Of a stretch of DNA of 64,000 bases, positions 8,775 through 17,635 are shown piece after piece (position 1 is the first letter of the stretch; the number at the start of each line of letters is the position of its first letter). Source of the DNA: UBA6168 sp039819485. GTDB taxonomy: Bacteria > Bacteroidota > Bacteroidia > Chitinophagales > Saprospiraceae. A program made the position numbers and the translations under genes. Location of the stretch: assembly GCA_039819485.1 (NCBI GenBank), contig JBCBRY010000015.1, forward strand, positions 36,948 through 100,947. Reading direction: 5' to 3'. The notes under the pieces were generated by a model, which had not been told where the DNA came from, ran no database searches, and saw only the letters and a list, made by a program, of their open reading frames with translations.

Positions 8775-11648
8775 ATGGGTTATTGTAAATACATCACGAA
8801 GTACTTTTTTCCACTGGTTCTATTTTTTCAATTGAGCCTGCAACTTCCTGCCTTTACCGGAAAATACCCTATTCAAAATTTCACCCCGACAGATTACAAA
8901 GCCGGTATTCAGAACATTGATTTTGTCCAGAACAGAGACATGAATCTCTTTGTCGCCAACAATTTAGGGGTACTCTCTTACAATGGAAACGAATGGGAAG
9001 TACGTGCTTCCGAACCCGGCAAAAAGGAAAGGTCATTGGCATTCGACGAAAACACAAACCGCTTATATGTTGGTTCACAAGGGAATTTTGGGTACTTTGA
9101 TGAAGAATGGAGCTACACCTCCTTAAAAGAGGACATTCCTGAATCCGCACAGGATTTCGATGAGGTATGGGACGTCTTCCTCCTCAATTCAAATGTTTAT
9201 TTCTGTACGTTCCAAGGTATCTATGTCTATGATGGCCAATCCATTTCTGTGATTGGACTGGAAGGAGGGCTAAACAGGTCATTTTTCGCCAACGGCAGGC
9301 TGTTTACACAAAACCAACAAGGGAAACTGTTTGAAATCCAAGGGACTGACCTGGAGTCCGTTTACCCCCAAATCCAGCAGGGCCAGATCATTGCCGGTGT
9401 TATCCAAGCAGACGATGGTTATTTACTGATTTACAATTCTGGCGAAATCGAGCATACGACTTCTTTTGGTGTCTCCCGTAAACATGAGGGCCTGATAAGT
9501 GCACTAAAAGGTAAATACGTCAACCATGTGCTCCAGCTCTCCGACACACGGCTGGCTGTTGTGACCCAAACAGCAGGTTTATTTTTGTATGACCTGCAAA
9601 ACCGGTCGATCGAGAACATCACCACACAGGACGGACTGCTCACCAATGCTTGCTTACGGGTTTTCCAAGACTACTCAGGCAATTTATGGGTGGGCATGCA
9701 AAACGGCATCGCTCTCATTGACATCAACTCCCCCATGCGGTTCATCAACCGGAAAATCAAATTGCAGGGAAGTGGTTATGAATCGTTTGATGCCGACGAG
9801 GGCACTTATTTTACGACCTCCAACGGCATTTACTTTTTGGCAAAAAATGCAACGCAAAGCTCGTTTTTGCCAGGCACCGAAGGACCTGCCTATGGCATAC
9901 AACAAATTAACGGAAAACTCTACGTCGGCCATCACACCGGATTATTCCTTCTCAAAAAAGGCACCGCCAAACGCCTTGCAAGTACAAATGGGTTGTGGCA
10001 GATAAAGCAACTGCGTTCACAGCCAGCGTTTGCCATTGGCGGAACCTATTCCGGTCTTTACCTTTTCCAGCTCGACGAACAGATGGAACTGCGGCCTGTG
10101 CAAAAAATAGACGGATTTAACGAATCCAGCCGTTTTTTCGAAGAAGATAGCAATGGAGAAATATGGGTAGGCCAGTTTTACAAGGGCCTGTACCGTTTAA
10201 AACTATCGGCTGAACTGACCAGCGCCAGCGCCACCAAAGTATCAGAAGCCGATGGCCTGCCAGCCACAGTACAAATTGTATTGAGCCGGATAGACAATGA
10301 GCTTTTCCTGTCCACAGAAGCGGGGATTTACAAAGTTGATCAGACATCTGGCAAGATTGTAAAAGCAGAAACCTTTGCCAAAGATATTGGCGAACAACAG
10401 ATCTACCTGTTGGTGCAAGACCACCAGAAGAATATACATGTATATGGGGAAAACGTGGTGGGCTTCTTTAAGCAGATCAGTAGCAAAAATTACATATTCG
10501 TCCCTTCCTCCTTATTCCAGCTACGGTATTCTCTCAACAACGACCTCTTGAATGTTTCCATCAATACCAAACACGGGATTTTATTCAATGCCAATGAAGG
10601 ATTTATACATTATCAGCCGGAGTTGGAAAATCGGGTTACCGTTCAAAAACCACTGGTGGTCAGCAAGATCTACAGTGCAACGCAGGATATTGTCCTGTAC
10701 GCTTTGCCTCCTTTTGCCGAAAAACCGGAAAAAAACGGTAACCTGACCATTTCATATGGCATCAAGGTATTGCAGTTTAATATAGAATCATTTCAATTCA
10801 ACAAAGCTAACAACCAGCAGTACCGCTATTTTTTAAAAGGATTTGACGAAGGCTATGGGGACTGGACCAACACGACCATCAAGGAATACACCAACCTCAA
10901 AGAAGGAACCTATGAGTTCATGGTCCAAACCAGGAACAATCTGGGAAAAATTATAACCAGCCAGCCTTTTCTCTTAAACATTAAACCACCGTTTTACCGC
11001 AGCCAACTGGCCAAGTCACTCTACGTGATTTTAGGCATCCTGTTGTTCCTCCTGGTATCCAAACGGCAAAAAAGAAAATATGCCCGCAAAACCAAAGAAG
11101 TAGAAAAAGCCAAAGAAGTGGAACTGGCTAAAAAGGAAGAAGAACTAATCAAAATTGAGCGGCAAAAGAAGAAAGAAATTCAGCAAATGGAAGAAGATAA
11201 AATGAAGAGTGAGTTGCAGCACTTAAACAATTTGCTCGCCGCCTCCACCATGAACCTCGTCGTGAAAAATGAATTTATCGAAACCATTAAAGAAAAAATA
11301 AAGGAAGTCACCCGAAAAGGGAAAAACAAAGAGACCAAACAGGCCCTGGAACAAATTGTAAAAGAAATCGATGTGACCTTAAAACTGCAGGAAGACTGGG
11401 AACAATTTGAACACCATTTTGACCAGGTACACGGAAGTTTCCTGACGCGCCTGCGAACCCATTACTCTGACCTTTCTCCCAATGAACAAAAACTGTGTGC
11501 ATTTTTAAGGCTTAACCTGAACACCAAAGACATCGCCAACCTCATGGGCATTTCCCTCCGGGGAGTAGAGGTGGCCCGTTATCGCCTGCGCAAAAAATTA
11601 AACTTGAACAAAGGGCAGAATTTGTCAAAATTTATTTTGGATTATTGA
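8775..11648 (+). CDS. Membrane one-component regulator: propeller sensor, Y_Y_Y, TM, coiled coil, LuxR-like HTH
   Basis: The chosen start is ATG 8775; an in-frame TTG at 8754 would add seven residues upstream of the signal sequence. From that ATG the protein is 957 residues. A signal sequence (to about residue 28) is followed by a long periplasmic beta-propeller of two-component-regulator type (repeats such as GNLWVGMQNGIALID and GEIWVGQFYKGLYRL). A Y_Y_Y domain follows (YRYFLKGFDEGYGDW ... YEFMVQTRNNLG). One membrane helix lies at about 747-765, a Lys/Glu-rich coiled coil at about 770-850, and a C-terminal HTH at about 899-957 (LSPNEQKLCAFLRLNLNTKD...GVEVARYRLRKKL). No kinase or receiver domain is present, so ligand sensing and DNA binding lie in one chain. 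Divergent placement suggests it controls the glucan cluster in response to oligosaccharides. Confidence 0.88.
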   Translation: MGYCKYITKYFFPLVLFFQLSLQLPAFTGKYPIQNFTPTDYKAGIQNIDFVQNRDMNLFVANNLGVLSYNGNEWEVRASEPGKKERSLAFDENTNRLYVGSQGNFGYFDEEWSYTSLKEDIPESAQDFDEVWDVFLLNSNVYFCTFQGIYVYDGQSISVIGLEGGLNRSFFANGRLFTQNQQGKLFEIQGTDLESVYPQIQQGQIIAGVIQADDGYLLIYNSGEIEHTTSFGVSRKHEGLISALKGKYVNHVLQLSDTRLAVVTQTAGLFLYDLQNRSIENITTQDGLLTNACLRVFQDYSGNLWVGMQNGIALIDINSPMRFINRKIKLQGSGYESFDADEGTYFTTSNGIYFLAKNATQSSFLPGTEGPAYGIQQINGKLYVGHHTGLFLLKKGTAKRLASTNGLWQIKQLRSQPAFAIGGTYSGLYLFQLDEQMELRPVQKIDGFNESSRFFEEDSNGEIWVGQFYKGLYRLKLSAELTSASATKVSEADGLPATVQIVLSRIDNELFLSTEAGIYKVDQTSGKIVKAETFAKDIGEQQIYLLVQDHQKNIHVYGENVVGFFKQISSKNYIFVPSSLFQLRYSLNNDLLNVSINTKHGILFNANEGFIHYQPELENRVTVQKPLVVSKIYSATQDIVLYALPPFAEKPEKNGNLTISYGIKVLQFNIESFQFNKANNQQYRYFLKGFDEGYGDWTNTTIKEYTNLKEGTYEFMVQTRNNLGKIITSQPFLLNIKPPFYRSQLAKSLYVILGILLFLLVSKRQKRKYARKTKEVEKAKEVELAKKEEELIKIERQKKKEIQQMEEDKMKSELQHLNNLLAASTMNLVVKNEFIETIKEKIKEVTRKGKNKETKQALEQIVKEIDVTLKLQEDWEQFEHHFDQVHGSFLTRLRTHYSDLSPNEQKLCAFLRLNLNTKDIANLMGISLRGVEVARYRLRKKLNLNKGQNLSKFILDY

Positions 11649-11661
11649 TGAAGTTAGGGTT

Positions 11662-11730
11662 AGATCGCTTCGCTGTCAGGGGTCAGATCGCTTCGCTGTC
11701 GGAAGTCAGATTGCTTCGCTGTCGGAAGTC
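11662..11730 (+). repeat. Three 23-bp tandem repeats after the regulator gene
   Basis: Units at 11662-11684, 11685-11707 and 11708-11730 share the core GCTTCGCTGTC and differ at a few positions. The array begins 14 bp after the regulator stop codon. Related, inverted copies occur at 43161-43243. Confidence 0.85.
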
Positions 11731-11759
11731 GGACAACAAACTTTGGGTATTTCTACTTT

Positions 11760-12818
11760 TTAACTGCTTACTTGCCTACTGCCCGCTACCTTTAACGGCT
11801 CCGTCATTTCTTTCAGATATATTTCCATTAATTTCAAATAATCATTTACAAAATCGATCTGCTTTTTTAACTGCTCGCCTTGTTCCATCTGCATAGCTTT
11901 CAGAGCACCGACTTTGGCCCGTACATTGGCCCGGTACAATTTAAAATAATTGAACAGATTAATATCCTCTTGATTAAAGATGCAGGGATTCTCGTCATTA
12001 TATTTTTTCAAGAAATAATTGGCCAGCTCTTTTTCACCATAATATTCCAGGTCCATACAGAAAAAAGCCAATTCATTTAAAACATCCAGTTGTCGGAGGT
12101 GATCGCTGAATTCAATACAGTCAAAAATAACGGGCCTGTATTTTTTCGGCAGAAAAATATTTTGGGAATACAGGTCGCCGTGCCCATCGATATAAAAACC
12201 TTTATTATGCCTTTCGAGTATTCTCTGAAAATAATGTTTTAAAAAATCATCTGAAAAAACAACTGCTGTTTCAATTATATTTTTCTTTTCAGTTCCACCT
12301 ATTTTTTGAACATAATCGTTGATGATCAAAATGTCATTAAAATCAGCCTGCATTGCTTTCTTAGTGGGAGCCTTTTTTATTTTCTCTGCCTTTTTATGAA
12401 ATACGGCCAACTGCTGTGCAATAAAATCCAAGTGTTTTTTTCCCACTGCTCCTTGTTTTATCAGCAGATTCATTTGCCGCTTTTCGTCCATGCGGCTCAT
12501 CTTGACGGCATAATCCACGATGGTTCCTTTTTCTTTTTCTACAAAAAAAACACCTCCTTCTTCAACAACGGGCACCACCGCTAAATATATTGCCGGTGCC
12601 AGTCGCTGATTCAGATTTAATTCGCGTTCACAAAAATATTTCCGCTTTTCAAGGGAAGAAAAATCAAGAAAGGAATAATGGTGCGGCTTTTTTATTTTAA
12701 ATACAAAATCCTGCGCCAGCAGCACCCATGAAATATGGGTGTCAACCAATTTTACGAGACCATATTCTTTGACAAAAAAATCACTATTTATTAATTGTTG
12801 TATTTGTTGATCTGTCAT
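11760..12818 (-). CDS. Aminoglycoside-phosphotransferase-like kinase (COG2187 type)
   Basis: This 352-residue cytoplasmic protein has the protein-kinase-like APH fold. FVFKIKKP (about 38-45) carries the probable ATP-binding Lys. The catalytic loop is HGDLYSQN (His213, Asp215, Asn220), and IFDCIEF (Asp233) supplies the magnesium-binding Asp. In many bacteria this domain is fused in front of an AAA-type P-loop kinase. Here the P-loop partner is a separate gene just upstream (12901-13404), so the pair appears split, with the ATPase first. The substrate is unknown; it may be a small molecule rather than an antibiotic. A resistance role should not be assumed from the fold. Confidence 0.8.
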   Translation of the reverse strand: MTDQQIQQLINSDFFVKEYGLVKLVDTHISWVLLAQDFVFKIKKPHHYSFLDFSSLEKRKYFCERELNLNQRLAPAIYLAVVPVVEEGGVFFVEKEKGTIVDYAVKMSRMDEKRQMNLLIKQGAVGKKHLDFIAQQLAVFHKKAEKIKKAPTKKAMQADFNDILIINDYVQKIGGTEKKNIIETAVVFSDDFLKHYFQRILERHNKGFYIDGHGDLYSQNIFLPKKYRPVIFDCIEFSDHLRQLDVLNELAFFCMDLEYYGEKELANYFLKKYNDENPCIFNQEDINLFNYFKLYRANVRAKVGALKAMQMEQGEQLKKQIDFVNDYLKLMEIYLKEMTEPLKVAGSRQVSS

Positions 12819-12900
12819 GGTTGTTTTTAGCAGTTAGTCACGAGGGGGCAGCCTTTCGAGATCGTTAATAAATAATGGCCAAAGGCTGACAGCTAATTAT

Positions 12901-13404
12901 TCATAACTTTAAAAAATCAACGGTTTGCGCCACCATCTCCTCCACCGATAATTGGTCCGACCATAAAATTAACTTTGCAACGTTTAATGGTTCATAATCT
13001 TCTTTTATTTTTTTGTAAACTTCATAATCCGCCTCACTGTATTTTCTTTTTTTACTGACCCGTTCTTTTATAGTTTCCTGATCGGCAAATATTTCTATCC
13101 ATTTAACCTCCACATCGAATTGCTCCCCCATCAATTGATACGGTTTTCGAAAAATTTCTTTGTAAAAGGTGGCATCAATAATCACGCTCTGATTGTTTTG
13201 CAAAAAACCCTCCGTCCGATTTTTCATCTCATTATAATTCGCAGCTTTCGACATGGCATCATAATGCCCCCGCCTCCCTGCTTCCGAACGTACAATATCA
13301 CTGTTGAGGTGTTTGGCACCAATAGTTGTAGCCAGGGCACTGGCAAAAGTCGTTTTGCCAGTGCCCGGCAAACCGACGATCAATATCAATTTATTTGCCT
13401 TCAT
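12901..13404 (-). CDS. P-loop AAA-type small kinase (COG0645 type)
   Basis: This 167-residue protein has Walker A GLPGTGKTT at residues 11-19, followed by LNSDIVRSEAGRRG, the substrate/lid-type segment seen in predicted gluconate-kinase-like ATPases. IIDATFYKE holds a probable Walker B Asp, and KERVSKKRKYSEADYEVYKKIKEDYEP is the usual lid with basic residues. It is predicted to phosphorylate a small molecule. It is upstream of and co-oriented with the APH-like gene (82-bp gap), and homologues of the two are often one bifunctional protein, which supports a joint function. Confidence 0.82.
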   Translation of the reverse strand: MKANKLILIVGLPGTGKTTFASALATTIGAKHLNSDIVRSEAGRRGHYDAMSKAANYNEMKNRTEGFLQNNQSVIIDATFYKEIFRKPYQLMGEQFDVEVKWIEIFADQETIKERVSKKRKYSEADYEVYKKIKEDYEPLNVAKLILWSDQLSVEEMVAQTVDFLKL

Positions 13405-13624
13405 TTTTTAAAACATCTTTAATAATTGTAGCTTCTGGCGGTAAGCCGCTGGCCAAACGAACCATTCGCTTTTGTTCTATAAACATCCTGCTGTACACAC
13501 GTTTACTCAACTACCAATTTAACAAACAGGGGAAACGGAAAAGGCGATAAAAGGTCAATGAAACAAATGATTTTTATCAAGGAAATTCCAAACAACTTCA
13601 AGCAGAAAAATAATTGCCATTCAA

Positions 13625-14047
13625 TTATTGGTTTTGACTTTGGGCACTTGTGAAAAATGCACGCACCTTGGCCACCTTTTGATTTTTGGTCATGCTATCG
13701 GCGCGTTCAAAACCTTTTAGTTCAGGGCGGAACTGATGACTGTTTTTTATGGCTTTCAACAGACCGTCTTTTGCTTCGGCCGGGCCAAAAACAAATAACT
13801 CATCTGCGCTTTTTACTGCGTCCATCAATTTTTCATAATATGCTTTTTCCTGCAATTTCCTTCTTGCCAAAAACTTACTTTCCAATATTTTATCCATTGG
13901 GCCGTAAGGTGATTTAGAACGGGCACCACCCTTCGGGTGAAAAAGCTCAATTTCGGAAAGTATATTTTCAACCCTGGCTCCATCCTCTTCCAAAATAATT
14001 ATGTTGGCCTCCTTGTAATCCAACCATATGCCGATTCTTTTTTTCAT
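13625..14047 (-). CDS. Conserved hypothetical protein, possible eRF1/Pelota-like fold
   Basis: This 140-residue soluble protein has no signal peptide. It opens with KKRIGIWLDYKEANIIIL and carries ELFVFGPAEAKDGLLKAIKNS at about 85-105. The GPAEAK-GL motif recalls the nucleotide/RNA-handling strand of eRF1 domain 3-like proteins. That resemblance is my inference and not a firm assignment. The middle is basic (KGGARSKSPYGP, FLARRKLQEK) and could contact RNA. It sits in a cluster of minus-strand stress-related genes (UspA-like protein and VIT1 transporter further upstream), which may hint at a stress role. Confidence 0.6.
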   Translation of the reverse strand: MKKRIGIWLDYKEANIIILEEDGARVENILSEIELFHPKGGARSKSPYGPMDKILESKFLARRKLQEKAYYEKLMDAVKSADELFVFGPAEAKDGLLKAIKNSHQFRPELKGFERADSMTKNQKVAKVRAFFTSAQSQNQ

Positions 14048-14116
14048 GATTTAATAGCTTTTTGCTGTCAGCTTGTTAGTGATTAGCCTTTGGCGCTTGC
14101 TGCTGTCAGGCCTTTC

Positions 14117-14177
14117 TGCGAGCATTGCGGTCTCTGTGTGTTTGTTTTTCTCACGCAGAGGCCGCAATGCTCGCAGA
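14117..14177. repeat. CGCAGAG-type intergenic hairpin
   Basis: The left arm CTGCGAGCATTGCGG (from 14117) pairs with the right arm CCGCAATGCTCGCAG (ending 14177), and the inner CTCTGTGTG pairs imperfectly with CACGCAGAG around a T-rich loop. It fills the gap between the hypothetical protein and the serine hydrolase gene. Related sequences occur at 20467-20518, 47056-47150 and 63093-63198. Confidence 0.75.
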
Positions 14178-14305
14178 GGGTCGTGATTGAGAGGTTGACT
14201 TGTCACTGCAACTGATCACTGACAGCTACCCGTAATGATTCAACACAAGTGCTGGCTTGGAATTATCCATCATCAATAATTTTTCCGTTCTCCCAAAAAC
14301 GTGGG

Positions 14306-15562
14306 TTATTTTCCACCACCGCCCAACAAAACAGGCTCCTCTTTTCCAGCTTCCTCATTCAGTAATTCCAACATTTCAAACCCCATCGCTTCCACATCTT
14401 CGGCAGAGTTGGACAAAACAACGATCCCAACGTTGGATGATTTGACAAAACCAATAAATGAACGAAATCCTCCCGTGCTACCAGACACCCAAACGGCCTT
14501 GGTCGTCGGGTTTAATTCACTCGTAAACCAGCCATATCCGGTATAGGTCTTTTTATTTAGAACATAAGAAGGGTGGTCGAGTTGGGGTTCGTGCGTTTGT
14601 GCGAACGCATCCATTATTATTTGTTTTCCTGCCAAGCCCATGTTCACTTGCAGAAATTTTACCAGGTCGCCAGCAGAAGATTTTACCCCGCCGGCAGGTG
14701 CCATGCCTTTGAAGCTCCAATGCTTTACTGCTTTCCCTTTTTTGTTGTGGCCTTTTGCCAGGAACTGCAACTGTGTCCGGCTTAAACCGACCCCGGTATT
14801 TTCCATTTCCAATGGAGAAAGAATAGCGTTTTGCAATAAGTCCCCATAGGAAATGTTATTCATATCTGCCATGATATTGCCCAACAGGGCCATGCCCACG
14901 TTCGAGTAATCAAAATGAACACCCGGTGGACAGTTGATGGTGTACTTTGGCAAGTCATTATAAAGATCCCTTTTTGTATAATTTTTATAAGGGTCTTTTT
15001 TGTAAAATATTTTTCTGAAAAATTTATTCCTGAATATTCCTTTCGGCTCACTCGGCAGCCCCGAGCTATGGGAAGCCAAATCACAAAAACCAATACAGAT
15101 GTCGGGGACGGTTGGATCAGGCTGGCAAGAAACAATTCGATAGGCGTCCGAATCCATTATATCGGGTATAAAATATTCCGTGCAAACCATATGTTGATAG
15201 GTCGGTATTTGCACGCCCGGCGGTGCATGACTTTGTACGCGCTCCCCCAACGAAAATTTACCTTGATAAGATTCCAGCAACATCAGGCTGGTCGTAAAAA
15301 CATTGGTAATGGAGCCCACTTCAAAAATGGTGTTTTCATCCGGCCGCTCTTTTTCCAGGTCACTTTTAACCCCGAACCCCTGCACAGCCGTTTCGTCTCC
15401 ATTTATTATTCCGATGACAATTCCTTTGTTGTTTTTTTGACTGACATATTTTTCTGCCTCTTTATTTATTTCCGGCAAAAAAATATTCTGTGAAAAAATA
15501 AAGGCAGCAGGAATTAAAACAATTCCGATGAAAAACAATAATCTGATTTTTATTCTAAGCAT
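14306..15562 (-). CDS. Serine-hydrolase (beta-lactamase/PBP) family protein with altered SxxK motif
   Basis: From the Met at 15562 (which begins a good signal peptide, MLRIKIRLLFFIGIVLIPAAFIFSQ) the protein is 418 residues; the open frame extends to 15601. It has the class C beta-lactamase/DD-peptidase layout: motif 1 is EVGSITNVFT, motif 2 YSNVG and motif 3 GSTGG. Motif 1 reads Ser-Ile-Thr-Asn, so the catalytic Lys of SxxK is replaced by Asn87. The codon is AAT, one base from Lys codons. YxN is intact. Activity may be altered or lost. An insertion with several Cys residues (CTEYF...SCQPDPTVPDICIGFCD) lies before the conserved HSSGLP loop. It is probably periplasmic or exported; the substrate is unknown. 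Confidence 0.85.
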   Translation of the reverse strand: MLRIKIRLLFFIGIVLIPAAFIFSQNIFLPEINKEAEKYVSQKNNKGIVIGIINGDETAVQGFGVKSDLEKERPDENTIFEVGSITNVFTTSLMLLESYQGKFSLGERVQSHAPPGVQIPTYQHMVCTEYFIPDIMDSDAYRIVSCQPDPTVPDICIGFCDLASHSSGLPSEPKGIFRNKFFRKIFYKKDPYKNYTKRDLYNDLPKYTINCPPGVHFDYSNVGMALLGNIMADMNNISYGDLLQNAILSPLEMENTGVGLSRTQLQFLAKGHNKKGKAVKHWSFKGMAPAGGVKSSAGDLVKFLQVNMGLAGKQIIMDAFAQTHEPQLDHPSYVLNKKTYTGYGWFTSELNPTTKAVWVSGSTGGFRSFIGFVKSSNVGIVVLSNSAEDVEAMGFEMLELLNEEAGKEEPVLLGGGGK

Positions 15563-15683
15563 GGTTTTATTTTTTAAAATGTACGACAACGGTGACATCA
15601 TTTCTTGAGCCTGAAATCCGAAAATCTAATTCCATTGGTCACTTAGGTTAAAAATGGCGTCACCGTTTTACTGGTCTGACGAC

Positions 15684-16535
15684 CTATTTAATAATCAACA
15701 AAGGCACTTTCGAATCAAAGACTTCTTTTTTGATCACACTGCGGTGAAACAATCTTTCAAAAAACGAGCGTTTCGGTTTGTGCATGACCATTAGATCCAC
15801 TCCCCAGGCCTCGGTAAAATCAACCAGTTCGCCGGCCACGTCCGCAGCAGCCACGGTGTGGAAAGTCACTTGTAAAGCGGGCGTTTTTCCAGCGAAAAAA
15901 CTTTCCAGCTCTTGCATGTTAACCGGCTTTTTTTCGTCTTCATTTTTTTCTACATGCACGATCCGTAAAATGGGATCAAAAGTCCCCATCAGTTTTCCTA
16001 CTTCCCAGATATGATAAGGATCGGTGCTTTGCAGATCGGCAGCATAAGCAATCATTTTTATATTTTCATTTTGTGCGTTTTCGGGAACCGCCAATACCGG
16101 GCAGGGTGCCCTGTTCAAAGTGGTCGTTGTTACACTGCCGATGAATTTTTCAAAATTACTGTGCGCCCCCTGGGTGCCCATGATGATCAGGTCGACTTCT
16201 TTGCTGGTGGCAGCTTCGGCAATTGAATTGGCCGGCACCCCCATTTTGATGTCGGAACGTATGTTCGGCAGATTTTCCAACCCTTGCACCATCTGTACCT
16301 GCGCAATGCCGGAATCCACGAATGCTTTCATCATGCCTTTTGCGATTTCTATTTTATCCATGGTCGCCTGGGCCACCATTACCGGGAAATCCATTGGCTC
16401 GGCCTCCGGGTAGGCCACGTGCAGGAGGTCGATGCTTGCGTTATATTTGTCGGCGAACCAGAGCGCATAACGAAATGCATTTTGTGCGGCTTCCGAAAAA
16501 TCGGTGGGGAAAAGAATTTTATTAATTTTTAACAT
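15684..16535 (-). CDS. Universal stress protein, two UspA domains
   Basis: This 283-residue cytoplasmic protein has two tandem UspA folds. The first (about 1-145) begins INKILFPTDFSEAAQNAFRY and keeps the ATP-binding pattern MGTQGAHSNFEKFIGS (G-2x-G-9x-GS). The second (about 160-283) ends in MHKPKRSFFERLFHRSVIKKE and lacks the clear glycine pattern, so only the first half is likely to bind nucleotide. Such tandem proteins respond to starvation, redox or envelope stress. It sits between the serine hydrolase and the VIT1-type transporter, all on the minus strand but with gaps too wide for a firm operon call. Confidence 0.93.
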   Translation of the reverse strand: MLKINKILFPTDFSEAAQNAFRYALWFADKYNASIDLLHVAYPEAEPMDFPVMVAQATMDKIEIAKGMMKAFVDSGIAQVQMVQGLENLPNIRSDIKMGVPANSIAEAATSKEVDLIIMGTQGAHSNFEKFIGSVTTTTLNRAPCPVLAVPENAQNENIKMIAYAADLQSTDPYHIWEVGKLMGTFDPILRIVHVEKNEDEKKPVNMQELESFFAGKTPALQVTFHTVAAADVAGELVDFTEAWGVDLMVMHKPKRSFFERLFHRSVIKKEVFDSKVPLLIIK

Positions 16536-16567
16536 GATGGCTTTATTTCATTTGATGCCCCCAAAAA

Positions 16568-16623
16568 GGACGCTACCCTCGATTTAATTTGGTTACGGCT
16601 ATCGATATTAATGGATAGCGTCC
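16568..16623. repeat. Hairpin upstream of the stress-protein gene
   Basis: GGACGCTA and TAGCGTCC form perfect 8-bp arms, with an inner ATCGAT partly pairing. It is 33 bp upstream of the UspA start. A second small hairpin (CCTCTT...AAGAGG, 16836-16857) follows the VIT1 gene stop. The rest of the 356-bp gap 16536-16891 shows nothing recognisable. Confidence 0.45.
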
Positions 16624-16891
16624 AAGGCGGGTAGTCGATCAAAATCGGCGGTAAAGCCCCCGATTCATCAACAGTATAAATTTACCAGCCTTGCCGGTTC
16701 GGGCATACTGATGAATATCAACCCCATTATTGATTTTTCACAGGTAATTGTTGCAGGAAATAAAAAGAGTATTGTAGGCAAATAAGCAGGCTTGGATAGC
16801 CGAAGATGCTGCTGGCCTGAGAGCTTCTCTTTCCGCCTCTTTCCTGAGAGGAAGAGGATTTGCCGTGACTCGGATGGTTAATCCGAGGTAC

Positions 16892-17635
16892 TTAATTGAT
16901 CATTTTTTCTAAAATATCACCGACATAATAGGCTACTCCGGCCGCAATTGCCCCGAGCAGGAGCGTCTCCCAGATTCCTTTCAACTTGTTCGTTTCCGTA
17001 ACAAAAGATTTCAGGTAACCAATCATGGCAAACCCGAGCCCCGTCAGGCCGCAGGTGGTCCAAAATACATTGCCGGAAAAACCGAACCAATAATCCCAGA
17101 CATAAATCACTAGCGGAATAAGTCCCACTAAAATAAAAGACACATACGTGACCAGGCCGATTTTAAAAGGCGACTTCTGGTCTTTGATCATTTCCAGTTC
17201 TTCTTTCATCATCGTGTCCACCCATACATCTTTATCGGAGCAGATAACGTCCACCACTTTCTCCAACAATTCCCCTTTGAATCCTTTTTTCTCATAAATC
17301 TCCCTGATTTCTTCCCGCTCTGCATCGGGAATATTATCCACCTCCCAATATTCGACTGCCTTGTGCTTTTCGAAGTTTTGCCGCTCCGACTTGGCAGATA
17401 AATAAGCACCGACCGACATGGAGAAACCGTCCGCCAATAAATTGGCAAACCCCAGGATCAGCACTACGGAAGCATTCAGGTCGGCACCGACCGACCCCGC
17501 TACGATGGCAAAAGTGGTCACACTGCCATCAATCCCACCATAGACGAACTCACCCAGATAGGCCTGGTATTTATTTACAAAGCTGCTTTGGTGATGAAAA
17601 GAATTTTCGTTGTGAGGGTGATTTTGTTCACTCAT
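16892..17635 (-). CDS. VIT1/CCC1-family iron/manganese transporter
   Basis: The likely start is the Met at 17635 (MSEQNHPHN...), giving 247 residues; an upstream in-frame Met at 17665 is less natural. A His-rich N-terminus precedes FVYGGIDGSVTTFAIVAGSVGA, the conserved first helix of the VIT1/CCC1 family, then LGFANLLADGFSMSVGAYLS, the conserved second helix. A charged cytosolic helical segment (about 95-150, Glu-rich, possible metal-binding) precedes three more membrane helices. Five membrane segments is the family norm. It probably exports or detoxifies Fe2+/Mn2+ across the inner membrane. Confidence 0.9.
   Translation of the reverse strand: MSEQNHPHNENSFHHQSSFVNKYQAYLGEFVYGGIDGSVTTFAIVAGSVGADLNASVVLILGFANLLADGFSMSVGAYLSAKSERQNFEKHKAVEYWEVDNIPDAEREEIREIYEKKGFKGELLEKVVDVICSDKDVWVDTMMKEELEMIKDQKSPFKIGLVTYVSFILVGLIPLVIYVWDYWFGFSGNVFWTTCGLTGLGFAMIGYLKSFVTETNKLKGIWETLLLGAIAAGVAYYVGDILEKMIN

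Noticed and set aside
11662..11730. CRISPR array
   Set aside because: The three 23-bp units are directly adjacent with no spacers, and no cas gene is nearby.
11760..12818. Antibiotic-resistance aminoglycoside kinase
   Set aside because: The fold is shared by many kinases, and pairing with a COG0645-type P-loop kinase points to the uncharacterised family, so resistance cannot be supported.
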